Part shown: positions 1-7,798 of the stretch, one piece after another
Position numbering within the stretch: position 1 is the stretch's first letter
Layout: each line of letters starts with the position of its first letter
From: JANMDR01 sp031376425
GTDB lineage: Bacteria > Pseudomonadota > Gammaproteobacteria > Burkholderiales > Usitatibacteraceae
Direction of reading: 5' to 3'
Length of the DNA stretch: 33,511 bases
NCBI GenBank assembly: GCA_031376425.1
Contig: JANMDR010000038.1
Span: forward strand, 1-33,511
Notes under the pieces: generated by a model
The model's input: only the letters and a program-made list of their open reading frames with translations
Told to the model about the DNA's origin: nothing
The model's database searches: none
Made by a program: the position numbers and the translations under genes

Positions 1-228
1 AATTGCCTCGCCTGTCACGCGCCTGCAAGTGCGTTGGTTGGCCCAAGTTTTAAGCAGATTGCGGAAAAATACGCAGGTAAAAGCGTCGTAGCAGAGATTG
101 CCGCGAAAATTAAGGCAGGTGGATCAGGCGTTTGGGGCTCGATTCCAATGCCCGAACACGCGAGTCTAAGCGCAATTGATTTAACTAAGTTAGCAGAGTG
201 GTCATTGGCAGGGGCACCCGCAAAATAG
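1..228 (+). CDS. c-type cytochrome, C-terminal part (possibly SoxD)
   Basis: The reading frame is open from the first base of the window, so the gene starts outside it. The visible 75 residues begin with a heme-attachment motif CLACH (residues 2-6 of the fragment), followed by the pattern GPSFKQIAEKYAG and a methionine in IPMPEH that is the likely axial heme ligand. This is a class I cytochrome c of the c551/c552 type, periplasmic. It ends 96 bp before soxY. In several betaproteobacterial sox clusters soxC and soxD precede soxYZAXB, and SoxD carries such a C-terminal domain, so SoxD is an attractive reading; a free-standing cytochrome c551 electron acceptor is the alternative. The identity cannot be settled without the upstream sequence. 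Confidence 0.85.
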   Translation, partial: NCLACHAPASALVGPSFKQIAEKYAGKSVVAEIAAKIKAGGSGVWGSIPMPEHASLSAIDLTKLAEWSLAGAPAK

Positions 229-324
229 GCATGTTAGTTATTACTACTAGTCAAGTTACCCCGATTGGTGCTGCTTACTGTATGATTTTGTCTTGTTGAA
301 GTATTTGCATATTAGGAGAAACTC

Positions 325-822
325 ATGAATAAAACGCGACGCGCAGTGCTGCAGTCTTCCAGCGGCTTTTCAGTTATGGCGCTAGCCGCAGCCAATGGTT
401 TGTTTACCAGCAATGCATTTGCACAAGCTGCAGCGGCGGCTGGTAAGCCGGTAGCAGAATGGAATAAAGCTGCTTTTGATACTAAATCCCTGCAGGCCAC
501 AGCCACAGCGCTGGGCGGCGGTACGGCTGTAGAAAGCCGCGATATTATTATTTCTGCGCCCGATATTGCTGAAGACGGCCGAGTGGTGCCACTTAACGTC
601 ACCAGTAAGCTCGCTAAAACCGAAGCGATCGCTATTTTGGTCGAGAAAAACCCCAACGCGCTAGCCGCAAATTTTGCGATTCCTGAAGGCACAGAACCCT
701 TCGTTAAAACCGCGGTGAAAATGGGCCAAAGTTCTAATATTCATGCACTCGTAAAAGCCGATGGTAAATATTATTTCGCTACCCGCGAAGTAAAAGTGAC
801 GCTTGGCGGCTGCGGTGGTTAA
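325..822 (+). CDS. soxY: Sulfur carrier protein SoxY
   Basis: SoxY forms the SoxYZ heterodimer that carries sulfur intermediates covalently on a C-terminal cysteine during periplasmic thiosulfate oxidation. The 165-residue protein ends in LGGCGG, the diagnostic SoxY tail, with the carrier cysteine at residue 163. The N-terminus has a twin-arginine-like stretch (KTRRAVLQ, residues 3-10) followed by a hydrophobic segment ending in AFAQA, consistent with Tat export, which is usual for the SoxYZ pair with SoxZ piggy-backing. A ribosome binding site AGGAGA sits just upstream of the ATG at 325. soxZ follows after 51 bp, so the two are almost certainly co-transcribed and equimolar. Length and ending match the family; nothing is missing. 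Confidence 0.96.
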   Translation: MNKTRRAVLQSSSGFSVMALAAANGLFTSNAFAQAAAAAGKPVAEWNKAAFDTKSLQATATALGGGTAVESRDIIISAPDIAEDGRVVPLNVTSKLAKTEAIAILVEKNPNALAANFAIPEGTEPFVKTAVKMGQSSNIHALVKADGKYYFATREVKVTLGGCGG

Positions 823-873
823 CGACGGCTGTTAATTTACTCATCTTATTAATAATCGAATGAAGGAGCACTC

Positions 874-1185
874 ATGGCATATCCAATGAAAATACGCGCA
901 TCAATGATGGGCGATAAAGTTGTAGTCAAAGCGCTGATTACGCATGATATGGAAACCGGCTTAGCCAAAGATTCATCTGGTAAAACCATTCCAGCATGGT
1001 TTATCCAGCAGTTAATTGGTAGCCATAACGGCAAAACGATATTTAATGCGCAGTTTGGCCCATCCGTATCTAAAAACCCAAGCTTAGAGTTTCGTTTTAG
1101 CGGTGGCAAAGTAGGTGAGAAAGTAAAGCTTACTTGGATTGATAACAAGGGTGAAACCAGAAGCGACGAAAAAGAGATTGCCTAG
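874..1185 (+). CDS. soxZ: Thiosulfate oxidation carrier complex protein SoxZ
   Basis: SoxZ is the small immunoglobulin-like partner of SoxY; it has no signal peptide of its own and is exported bound to SoxY. The 103-residue protein shows the family pattern: MKIRA near the N-terminus, the central ITHDMETG (residues 23-30), and a C-terminal half with KLTWIDNKGE before the final strand. The start at 874 has a GAAGGAG ribosome binding site about 6 bp upstream. A strong hairpin without a U-tract lies between this gene and soxA (1230-1250), so transcript levels of soxYZ and soxA may be adjusted there. The assignment is secure from sequence pattern and position. Confidence 0.96.
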   Translation: MAYPMKIRASMMGDKVVVKALITHDMETGLAKDSSGKTIPAWFIQQLIGSHNGKTIFNAQFGPSVSKNPSLEFRFSGGKVGEKVKLTWIDNKGETRSDEKEIA

Positions 1186-1229
1186 CAAGTTTTGGTTGTT
1201 GTTTTGTGATTGTCTTATGATAGCTTTAG

Positions 1230-1250
1230 GGTGCCCTAAAATAGGGCACC
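1230..1250 (+). other. Intercistronic hairpin between soxZ and soxA
   Basis: A perfect 9-bp inverted repeat, GGTGCCCTA then AAA then TAGGGCACC, sits in the 91-bp gap between soxZ and soxA. No run of T follows it, so it is not a standard intrinsic terminator. It ends about 26 bp before the soxA start codon. Likely roles are mRNA 3'-end stabilisation of soxYZ or partial attenuation; a protein-binding palindrome is also possible. Confidence 0.6.
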
Positions 1251-1276
1251 TAGGGGTATATTGGAGGTAGCGAAAA

Positions 1277-2098
1277 ATGATAAAAAGAATCGTAACGTCA
1301 GTGCTCGTAACCGTACTTTTTTCGACGGCTAGCATTGCTCAAAACAATAACCAAGGCGGTGACAGTACTATTGCTGGTATTGAAAAGTACCGCCAAGCCT
1401 TAGCCGACGCAAACCCAGCAGAGCTTTGGGAAGCGCGCGGTGAAGAAATGTGGAAGCAACCCGCTGGCCCCAAAAATGCATCATTTGAAAAATGTGATTT
1501 GGGCTTGGGCGCAGGTGTGGTTAAGGGTGTATACGCCATATTGCCAAAGTATTTCGCGGATACCGATAAAGTGCAGGATTTAGAAAGCCGCTTAGTCACG
1601 TGTATGGGCGAGTTACAAGGCATTGCCGCTGCCGATGCCACCAAAGTGGTGTTCGGTAGTTCAGGCGTGAAGACCGATATGGAAGCTTTAGTGGCGTACG
1701 TAGCGGGTGAGTCGCGTAATTTGCCGATCAAAGTTTCCTTGGCTCATCCCAAAGAAAAAATGGCTTATGAAGTTGGTAAAAAGATGTTTTTTTATCGCGG
1801 CGGTACACATGATTTCGGTTGCGTAACTTGCCACGGTGCCGATAATTCACGTATTCGTCTACAGGATTTGCCAAACTTAAGTAAAAAGGAGCCGGCGCAA
1901 CGCGCTTACTCCACTTGGCCAGCATATCGCGTTTCGCAAGGCGAAGTACGTTCCTTCCAATGGCGTTTATTTGATTGTTTCCGCCAGCAGCGCTTCCCCC
2001 AATTAGCATTCGGCTCAGAAGGCTCGGTGGCGCTTACGATGTTTTTAGCCTATAACGCCAATGGCGGTGCATTGAATGCGCCCGCAATCAAGCGCTAA
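1277..2098 (+). CDS. soxA: Sulfur oxidation c-type cytochrome SoxA (single-heme type)
   Basis: SoxA with SoxX makes the SoxAX cytochrome that joins thiosulfate to the SoxY cysteine. The 273-residue precursor has a cleavable signal (about residues 1-21, ending SIAQ). Only one CXXCH heme motif is present, CVTCH at residues 182-186. The position of the N-terminal heme of diheme SoxA instead carries isolated cysteines at residues 73 (EKCDLG) and 109 (VTCMGE), as in monoheme SoxA proteins where these form a disulfide. The active-site cysteine ligand is visible as C234 in LFDCFRQQRFP. A GGAGG ribosome binding site precedes the ATG at 1277. soxX follows 16 bp downstream. Complete and intact. Confidence 0.95.
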   Translation: MIKRIVTSVLVTVLFSTASIAQNNNQGGDSTIAGIEKYRQALADANPAELWEARGEEMWKQPAGPKNASFEKCDLGLGAGVVKGVYAILPKYFADTDKVQDLESRLVTCMGELQGIAAADATKVVFGSSGVKTDMEALVAYVAGESRNLPIKVSLAHPKEKMAYEVGKKMFFYRGGTHDFGCVTCHGADNSRIRLQDLPNLSKKEPAQRAYSTWPAYRVSQGEVRSFQWRLFDCFRQQRFPQLAFGSEGSVALTMFLAYNANGGALNAPAIKR

Positions 2099-2114
2099 AT
2101 CTGAGGGAAATAAA

Positions 2115-2885
2115 ATGAAAAATAAAATAGCATTCCGCAGTAAATCAAGCAATACCGTGCTACTTGCTACGGCTTGTGTTTTATTCGCAGCACCACTATT
2201 TGCGCAAGCGCCAGTTAAGCCTGTAGTACCTGTTACGCCAGTTGCAGCTAAAAAACCGGTGGTGAAAGCCGCACCAACAAAAGCCGAGGCGGCTGCAAAA
2301 CTCGCTGCTGCCGCAGCCTATGATGCTCAGCTTACCGCGACTGCACAGGCTGTGATGCGTGCGTCTTTTAAGGAGCGTGGGCAAGTTAAGTTGGATCGCC
2401 TAGATCAAGATGGTACGCAGGAATTATGTTCCAAATATGCGGAACGTGGTGCTGAACCAGGCTACAAATTTACTGATGGTAAATTTATTGAGGCGGCTAA
2501 CTTGAAAACGCTAATCTATCCGCCCGATGGTTTGTTTTTGGGCGATTGGAAAGAGGGCGAAAAAATTGCGCAATTGGGCGTGGGCAAACAATTTTCCGAC
2601 GACCCGACCAAACCTTCTGGAGGCAATTGCTACGCCTGTCATCAGCTTGATCCTAAGGAAATTTCCTATGGTAATTTAGGGCCAAGCTTGTATCAATATG
2701 GCAAGCTGCGCGGTAATACTCAGGCCATTCAAAAATATACCTATGGCAAAATTTACAACAGCAATGCATATTCAGCATGTTCCAATATGCCGCGCTTTGG
2801 TCATTCTGGTATTTTGACGGCGGAGCAAATTAAGCATGTGACCGCTCTGTTGCTTGATCCAGAATCCCCAGTTAATGCAAAATAA
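2115..2885 (+). CDS. soxX: Sulfur oxidation c-type cytochrome SoxX
   Basis: SoxX is the small monoheme subunit of SoxAX. I choose the ATG at 2115, not the in-frame ATG at 2076 inside soxA, because GAGGGA lies just upstream and the protein then begins with a proper signal peptide (cleavage near LFAQA, residues 28-32). The mature part starts with an unusual Pro/Val/Ala/Lys-rich stretch (about residues 33-68), then the SoxX domain with heme motif CYACH at 172-176, the following GNLGPSLYQYGKLRG pattern, and a likely axial methionine in CSNMPRFG. At 256 residues it is longer than minimal SoxX proteins because of the N-terminal linker. It overlaps the next gene by 11 bp, suggesting translational coupling. 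Confidence 0.94.
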   Translation: MKNKIAFRSKSSNTVLLATACVLFAAPLFAQAPVKPVVPVTPVAAKKPVVKAAPTKAEAAAKLAAAAAYDAQLTATAQAVMRASFKERGQVKLDRLDQDGTQELCSKYAERGAEPGYKFTDGKFIEAANLKTLIYPPDGLFLGDWKEGEKIAQLGVGKQFSDDPTKPSGGNCYACHQLDPKEISYGNLGPSLYQYGKLRGNTQAIQKYTYGKIYNSNAYSACSNMPRFGHSGILTAEQIKHVTALLLDPESPVNAK

Positions 2886-3417
2886 GACTGCAAATATTGT
2901 AGTTGGTGTGCTATTTGGAGCCTTCGCGGCACCGGCGTTGAGTGCAGCAGCAACACCTGTTGCTCCCGCGCTTGCCAATGCGCCAGCCGCTACCTTTACG
3001 GTCTCACAAATATCCTTAGAAGCCGCGCAAACGGCGGCGCAAGCCGCTTTGGCAAGTTGTCGTGCTGCAGGGTTTCAAGTGGCCGTTGCGGTGGTTGATC
3101 GCAGTGGTAATGCGGTTGCTACATTGCGTGATCGCTTCGCGGGCGCACACACGCATGAAATGGCGTTGAACAAAGCGTGGACTGCGGCAAGTTTCAAAAT
3201 AACGACTACCGCGCTCGCCATTGAAACTCAGGCGGGTAAGCCCATGAGTGGCATTCGCAATCTGCCACGTGTGGCGGCCGTGGGCGGCGGTCTACCGATA
3301 AACGCATCGGGTAGCTTGGTTGGTGCTATTGGCGTTTCCGGTGCCCCTGGCGGCGATGCCGATGATGTCTGCGCCAAAGCAGGTATCGCCGCCATCGCCG
3401 ACGACCTCGCTTTTTAA
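2875..3417 (+). CDS. Exported GlcG/HbpS-family (DUF336) protein
   Basis: The 180-residue product begins with a signal peptide (FGAFAAPALSAAA) when started at the ATG at 2875, which overlaps the soxX stop codon; an in-frame TTG at 2854 is possible but gives a poorer N-terminus. The mature part matches the GlcG/HbpS fold: a helix rich in Ala (EAAQTAAQAALASCRAAG), then VAVAVVDRSGNAVATLRDR, ALNKAWTAASF and the C-terminal GGGLPI and VGAIGVSGAPGGDADDVCA blocks. Members of this family bind heme or small molecules; a defined role in sulfur oxidation is not established to my knowledge. Its place between soxX and soxB, with coupled translation, suggests a periplasmic accessory role for Sox cytochromes. 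Function is inference; family call is firm. Confidence 0.88.
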   Translation: MQNKTANIVVGVLFGAFAAPALSAAATPVAPALANAPAATFTVSQISLEAAQTAAQAALASCRAAGFQVAVAVVDRSGNAVATLRDRFAGAHTHEMALNKAWTAASFKITTTALAIETQAGKPMSGIRNLPRVAAVGGGLPINASGSLVGAIGVSGAPGGDADDVCAKAGIAAIADDLAF

Positions 3418-3418
3418 T

Positions 3419-3439
3419 CGCTGCACCCTCACTGCAGCG
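3419..3439 (+). other. Hairpin between the GlcG-family gene and soxB
   Basis: A perfect 7-bp inverted repeat CGCTGCA / TGCAGCG with a 7-base loop lies in the 52-bp gap before soxB. It lacks a following T-run, so it is not a clear terminator. It could stabilise the upstream message or modulate read-through into soxB. Confidence 0.45.
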
Positions 3440-3469
3440 CTTGCTACATTATTGTTGAGAGAAATTTAA

Positions 3470-5209
3470 ATGGCGCAACTAGACCGTCGCGAATTTTTGC
3501 ATTTATTAGCAGTAGCTACAGCTGCTGGTTTCGGGTTAAACACAACCAACAATTTTGCCGCCAGTAATACCGCAAAGCCCGCCACTATTTACGATTTGCC
3601 ACGCAAAGGCAATGTGCATTTATTGCATATGACCGATTGCCACGCGCAACTAAAGCCAATTTATTTTCGAGAGCCAAATGTAAACTTAGGGATTGGTCAA
3701 GCATTGGCTAGGCCGCCACATTTAGTGGGCGAAGCCTTGCTCAAAGCCTTTAAGTTAAAGCCATCCACTCGTGAAGCACATGCTTTTACGCACTTGAATT
3801 TTGAAAAGGCTGCGGCAACCTACGGCAAGGTCGGTGGTTTCGCCCACATAGCCACTTTGGTTAAGCAGCTTAAGGCTAACCGTCCGGGTGCTTTGCTGCT
3901 TGATGGCGGCGATACGTGGCAGGGCTCAGCCACGGCACTATGGACTAAAGGGCAAGACATGGTGGATGCAGCACTGCTGCTGGGTGTTGACATCATGACG
4001 GCGCATTGGGAATTCACCTTGGGTGATAAGCGTTTGTTGGAAATAATTAATAAGGACTTTAAAGGAAAAGTAGAGTTTTTAGCGCAAAATATTCGCACGA
4101 CTGATTTTGAAGATGCGGTATTTCCTGGCTACACTATTCGGCAAATGAATGGCGTTGCAGTGGCTATCATTGGCCAAGCCTTCCCCTACACGCCAATCGC
4201 AAACCCACGCTATTTCACACCTGAGTGGAGCTTCGGCATACGCGAGGAGGCACTACGAAAAGTAGTTGAGGATGTCCGTAAACAGGGCGTTTCCGTAGTC
4301 GTTTTGCTTTCGCATAACGGCATGGATGTGGATTTAAAGTTGGCCTCACGGGTAACGGGCATTGATGTAATTCTTGGCGGGCATACCCATGATGGCGTTC
4401 CTGCACCAATAAGAGTGGAGAATGCCCAAGGCCATACCTTAGTGACCAATGCAGGTTCTAATGGTAAATTTTTAGGTGTGCTCGATTTTGATGTGCGCAA
4501 CAAAAAAATTGTCGATATTTATTATCGCCTGCTTCCGGTATTTTCAAATTTGCTGCCTGCCGATGCCATGATGGAAAAATTAATCAACCGCACGCGTGCA
4601 CCATACGAGGCGAAGCTCAGCGAAAAGTTGGCTGTTACCCAAGGCACCCTGTACCGACGCGGCAGCTTTAACGGAAGCTTTGACCAGTTAATATTAGATA
4701 GTTTGCTTGAAGTGAAAGATGCGGAAATTGCGTTTTCGCCGGGCTTTCGTTGGGGCACTTCGCTGCTGCCCGGTCAAACCATCACTTGGGAGCACTTGAT
4801 GGATCAAACCGCAATTACCTATCCGTTCACGACAATGACAGAAATGACGGGCACCATGATTAAAACCGTGCTCGAAGACATTGCCGATAATCTCTTTAAT
4901 CCCGATCCTTACCTGCAGCAAGGTGGTGATATGGTGCGTGTTGGCGGTATGCAATATGCTTGTGAGCCCGGTGCCCGCGCGGGCTTGCGCATAAGCGATA
5001 TGCAATTAAATGGGAAGAAAATAGAAGCCGATAAAACCTATAAAGTTTCCGGCTGGGCACCCGTGAGTGAAGCGGGACGCGATGCGAATGGCGAGCCGGT
5101 GTGGCAAGTGGTAGAACGCTATCTCAAAGCCAAGGGCACCATCGCACCAGTAAAATTGAATTTGCCCAAGCTGATTGGTGTATTGGATAATCCGGGCATC
5201 GCAATTTAG
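3470..5209 (+). CDS. soxB: Thiosulfohydrolase SoxB
   Basis: SoxB hydrolyses sulfate from the SoxY-bound thiosulfonate in the periplasm, using a di-manganese site. The 579-residue protein starts with a twin-arginine signal (DRREFLHLL, R6-R7) consistent with Tat export. Metal-binding motifs of the 5'-nucleotidase/metallophosphatase superfamily are visible in order: the TDCHAQ motif (residues 55-60, D56 and H58), LLDGGDTWQGS, the SoxB-type AHWEFTLG in place of the usual Asn-His-Glu, and LGGHTHDG near the end of the metallophosphatase domain. The C-terminal 5'-nucleotidase domain follows. Its length fits the family. It is separated from the upstream gene by 52 bp with a small hairpin. Last sox gene visible; no soxCD lies downstream here. 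Confidence 0.96.
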   Translation: MAQLDRREFLHLLAVATAAGFGLNTTNNFAASNTAKPATIYDLPRKGNVHLLHMTDCHAQLKPIYFREPNVNLGIGQALARPPHLVGEALLKAFKLKPSTREAHAFTHLNFEKAAATYGKVGGFAHIATLVKQLKANRPGALLLDGGDTWQGSATALWTKGQDMVDAALLLGVDIMTAHWEFTLGDKRLLEIINKDFKGKVEFLAQNIRTTDFEDAVFPGYTIRQMNGVAVAIIGQAFPYTPIANPRYFTPEWSFGIREEALRKVVEDVRKQGVSVVVLLSHNGMDVDLKLASRVTGIDVILGGHTHDGVPAPIRVENAQGHTLVTNAGSNGKFLGVLDFDVRNKKIVDIYYRLLPVFSNLLPADAMMEKLINRTRAPYEAKLSEKLAVTQGTLYRRGSFNGSFDQLILDSLLEVKDAEIAFSPGFRWGTSLLPGQTITWEHLMDQTAITYPFTTMTEMTGTMIKTVLEDIADNLFNPDPYLQQGGDMVRVGGMQYACEPGARAGLRISDMQLNGKKIEADKTYKVSGWAPVSEAGRDANGEPVWQVVERYLKAKGTIAPVKLNLPKLIGVLDNPGIAI

Positions 5210-5250
5210 AACACGAACTTTTTTTGACCATTCATGGAGCAAAGATTTAA

Positions 5251-7356
5251 ATGAAGACCTTAGGAAAAACCATGCTGATGCTCACTACCGTTTTGAGCGC
5301 CGCACTCGTTACCCCTGCCGGTGCCGCAACCCAAGAACCTGATCCGTATTTATGGCTAGAAGATGTGACTGGTGAGAAAGCCATCGAGTGGGTAAAAGCG
5401 GAAAACGCAAAAACCGAAGCGGTGCTATCTGCCCACCCAAAATTTACCGCTATCAAGGATAAATCTTTAGCCATTTTAGATAGCAAAGAACGTATACCGA
5501 GTATCGTTAAGCGTGGTGAGTTTTTTTATAATTTTTGGCAAGATGCGGCAAATCCACGTGGAATATGGCGCCGTACTTCATTAGCAGAATACAAAAAAGC
5601 ACAACCCAATTGGGAAGTGGTATTTGATTTGGACGCGCATGCTAAATTAGAAAAAGAAAGCTGGGTTTGGAAAGGCGCTACGTTTTTGTATCCTAGCTAT
5701 GACCGTGCCATGGTTTCTACTTCGCGGGGTGGCGCAGATGCCACCGTATGGCGTGAGTTTGATGTTATTAAAAAAGAGTTTGTAGTCGGTGGTTTTAGCT
5801 TGCCAGAAGCCAAGAGTAGTTTAGCGTGGATTGATCGCGATACCCTGTTTGTGCAAACCGATTTTGGTGCTGGCAGCATGTCGGCTTCTGGCTACCCTAG
5901 AATTGCGAAGGAATGGAAGCGTGGCACACCACTCAGTGCCGCGAAAACTGTATTTGAGGGAAAGGAATCCGACATCTACGTGTCAAGCACAGTAAGTCAA
6001 AATAAGGGTTATGCCGCTAGGCAGTATGTGCTACAGGCTTTGACGTTTTATACTTCAAAATCATTTTTGCGCGATGCTAAAACGGGTGCGCTGACAGCCA
6101 TTGATGTGCCAGCTGATGCAACCTTAGGAAATGTGCGTGGTTGGATGTTGATATCGCTTAAAAGTGATTGGAAAGTTGGGGATGTCAGCTATCCGAGCGG
6201 TGCGCTCCTTGCAATCAACGAAACTAGCTTTATGGCGGGTAAACGTAATTTTGATGTGCTGTTTAAACCTAGCGCGCGACGATCTTTGGCGGGCTATACG
6301 GCGACTAAAAGCGCAATTATTGTTAATGAATTAGATAACGTAAAAAATAAGCTCGTGGAATGGCGTCATAGCAATGGCGTGTGGACATCAACTAAAATAG
6401 TTCACGGCGGCAACGGAACGCTAAGCGCCACAGCGGTTGATAGCGACACATCGGATGATTATTTTTTCACACAAACAGACTATTTGACGCCGCCTACGCT
6501 TAATTTAGGTACAGTTGGCTCAACGAAGGCCGAGAAATTAAAGGCGCTCCCTGCGTTTTTTGATGCAACGCCATATCAAACCACCCAGTTTGAGGCTACG
6601 AGCAAAGATGGAGAAAAAATTCCCTACTTTGTAGTGATGGCAAAAAATGCGAAGCTTGATGGCAGCAATCCAACGCTACTTTATGGTTATGGTGGCTTTC
6701 AGGTATCCATGCTGCCAGCTTACTCCGGCACCACAGGCGCGGCGTGGCTAGACAATGGTGGTGTATATGTGGTGGCAAATATTCGTGGTGGTGGCGAATT
6801 TGGACCGCGGTGGCATCAGGCCGGTTTAAAGCAAAACCGACAAAAAGTTTATGATGATTTTATTGCTGTAGGTGAAGATTTGAGTACCCGAAAAATCACC
6901 AGCCCAAAACATTTAGCTATCTATGGCGGTAGTAATGGTGGCTTATTGGTAGGCGCAGTGATGGTGCAGCGCCCAGATTTGTTTAAGGCGGTGGTCTGCG
7001 CTGTGCCACTGCTTGATATGCAGCGTTATCACAAGCTGTTAGCTGGGGCGTCTTGGGTAGCGGAGTATGGTGACCCTGACCAGCCTGATCAGTGGGAATA
7101 TATTAGTAAATATAGTCCCTACCAAAACTTAAAGTCAGGTGTCAAATACCCGTCTGTGCTTTTTACTACATCCATGCGCGATGATCGCGTGCATCCAGGA
7201 CATGCGCGGAAAATGATGGCAAAAATGCAAGCGCTAGGTAGCCCTGTGCAATATTATGAAAACATGGAAGGCGGCCACGCTGGTTCGGCTAATAACGCGC
7301 AAATTGCCTATCGCACTGCCTTAATGTATTCTTTTTTGCTTAGTGAGTTAAAATAA
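5251..7356 (+). CDS. Prolyl oligopeptidase family serine peptidase (S9A)
   Basis: The 701-residue protein has the two-part layout of prolyl oligopeptidases: an N-terminal beta-propeller (from DPYLWLEDV, residue ~30, to ~430) and a C-terminal alpha/beta hydrolase domain. The triad is visible: Ser561 in GGSNGG, an Asp in the RDDRVHPGH block (644-645), and His676 in EGGHAGS. The conserved NIRGGGEFGPRWHQAG precedes the Ser. A signal peptide-like N-terminus (TVLSAALVTPAGAA) suggests periplasmic location, unlike classic cytosolic prolyl oligopeptidase. It lies 41 bp after soxB on the same strand, so read-through is possible, but nothing known links it to sulfur oxidation. Substrate is probably short proline-containing peptides; precise specificity cannot be read. 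Confidence 0.92.
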   Translation: MKTLGKTMLMLTTVLSAALVTPAGAATQEPDPYLWLEDVTGEKAIEWVKAENAKTEAVLSAHPKFTAIKDKSLAILDSKERIPSIVKRGEFFYNFWQDAANPRGIWRRTSLAEYKKAQPNWEVVFDLDAHAKLEKESWVWKGATFLYPSYDRAMVSTSRGGADATVWREFDVIKKEFVVGGFSLPEAKSSLAWIDRDTLFVQTDFGAGSMSASGYPRIAKEWKRGTPLSAAKTVFEGKESDIYVSSTVSQNKGYAARQYVLQALTFYTSKSFLRDAKTGALTAIDVPADATLGNVRGWMLISLKSDWKVGDVSYPSGALLAINETSFMAGKRNFDVLFKPSARRSLAGYTATKSAIIVNELDNVKNKLVEWRHSNGVWTSTKIVHGGNGTLSATAVDSDTSDDYFFTQTDYLTPPTLNLGTVGSTKAEKLKALPAFFDATPYQTTQFEATSKDGEKIPYFVVMAKNAKLDGSNPTLLYGYGGFQVSMLPAYSGTTGAAWLDNGGVYVVANIRGGGEFGPRWHQAGLKQNRQKVYDDFIAVGEDLSTRKITSPKHLAIYGGSNGGLLVGAVMVQRPDLFKAVVCAVPLLDMQRYHKLLAGASWVAEYGDPDQPDQWEYISKYSPYQNLKSGVKYPSVLFTTSMRDDRVHPGHARKMMAKMQALGSPVQYYENMEGGHAGSANNAQIAYRTALMYSFLLSELK

Positions 7357-7382
7357 GCCGAGTCGCTAAAAATGCGTATGTT

Positions 7383-7411
7383 TTGACGGCAGGCGCATAA
7401 TCAAGTAGAAT
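7383..7411 (+). promoter_or_regulatory. Sigma70-type promoter for the tRNA pair
   Basis: TTGACG at 7383-7388 and TAGAAT at 7406-7411 are separated by exactly 17 bp, followed at once by a GC-rich stretch (GCGCGGC) resembling the discriminator of stringently controlled stable-RNA promoters. The spacing to the first tRNA base is about 88 bp, leaving a processed leader. Confidence 0.6.
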
Positions 7412-7499
7412 GCGCGGCTTGGTTGGAATATCAAGGAGTAACAAAAACACTGTAGTTTTTTAGCAAAGACAGTGTGCTTTAAGCAAAAACGTTTTAGCT

Positions 7500-7592
7500 G
7501 GAGACGTGGCCGAGAGGTCGAAGGCACTCCCCTGCTAAGGGAGCATGCGGCCTAAAACTGCATCAAGGGTTCGAATCCCTTCGTCTCCGCCA
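7500..7592 (+). tRNA. tRNA-Ser (anticodon GCU)
   Basis: A 93-base gene with a 7-bp acceptor stem (GGAGACG pairing with CGTCTCC), discriminator G and encoded CCA. The anticodon loop CTGCTAA is closed by CTCCC/GGGAG, giving anticodon GCU for AGC/AGU serine codons. The long variable arm (GCATGCGGCCTAAAACTGC) marks it as a class II tRNA, and GGTTCGAATCC is the T arm. Confidence 0.97.
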
Positions 7593-7626
7593 CTTTGTGG
7601 ACTAGCTAGAACGCTGTTTTGTTTGC

Positions 7627-7632
7627 TATAAT
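7627..7632 (+). promoter_or_regulatory. Extended -10 element before tRNA-Arg
   Basis: TGCTATAAT (TATAAT at 7627-7632) matches an extended -10 box. It lies 12 bp before the tRNA-Arg 5' end, so it might start a transcript close to the mature end. No good -35 is seen, and co-transcription with the upstream tRNA-Ser is equally likely. Confidence 0.35.
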
Positions 7633-7643
7633 GTTAGTTAGTT

Positions 7644-7720
7644 GCGCCCGTAGCTCAGTTGGATAGAGTACTTGGCTACGAACCAAGGGGTCGTGGGTTC
7701 GAATCCTGCCGGGCGCACCA
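7644..7720 (+). tRNA. tRNA-Arg (anticodon ACG)
   Basis: A 77-base gene with acceptor stem GCGCCCG/CGGGCGC, discriminator A and encoded CCA. The anticodon stem CTTGG/CCAAG closes loop CTACGAA, giving ACG, which after A34-to-inosine editing reads CGU, CGC and CGA. It follows tRNA-Ser(GCU) by 51 bp, the same order as the serV-argV group in E. coli. Confidence 0.97.
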
Positions 7721-7726
7721 AAATTC

Positions 7727-7752
7727 AAATGCCACCTTCGGGTGGCATTTTT
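7727..7752 (+). terminator. Rho-independent terminator after the tRNA pair
   Basis: The arms AAATGCCACC and GGTGGCATTT form a 10-bp stem with the stable tetraloop TTCG, followed by further T residues. It starts 7 bp after the tRNA-Arg CCA end, ending the tRNA transcript. The A-rich left arm would also give a U-rich end to a minus-strand transcript arriving from the acyl-CoA dehydrogenase gene, so it may act in both directions. Confidence 0.85.
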
Positions 7753-7798
7753 ACGTTAACGACTTCAAATCGCACTTTTGCGTATAAAAATTAGTGCC

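Noticed and set aside
312..692. Minus-strand open frame across soxY and many similar overlapping frames in the window
   Set aside because: They lie opposite or across confidently assigned genes, have no recognisable domains, and mirror the codon structure of the real gene.
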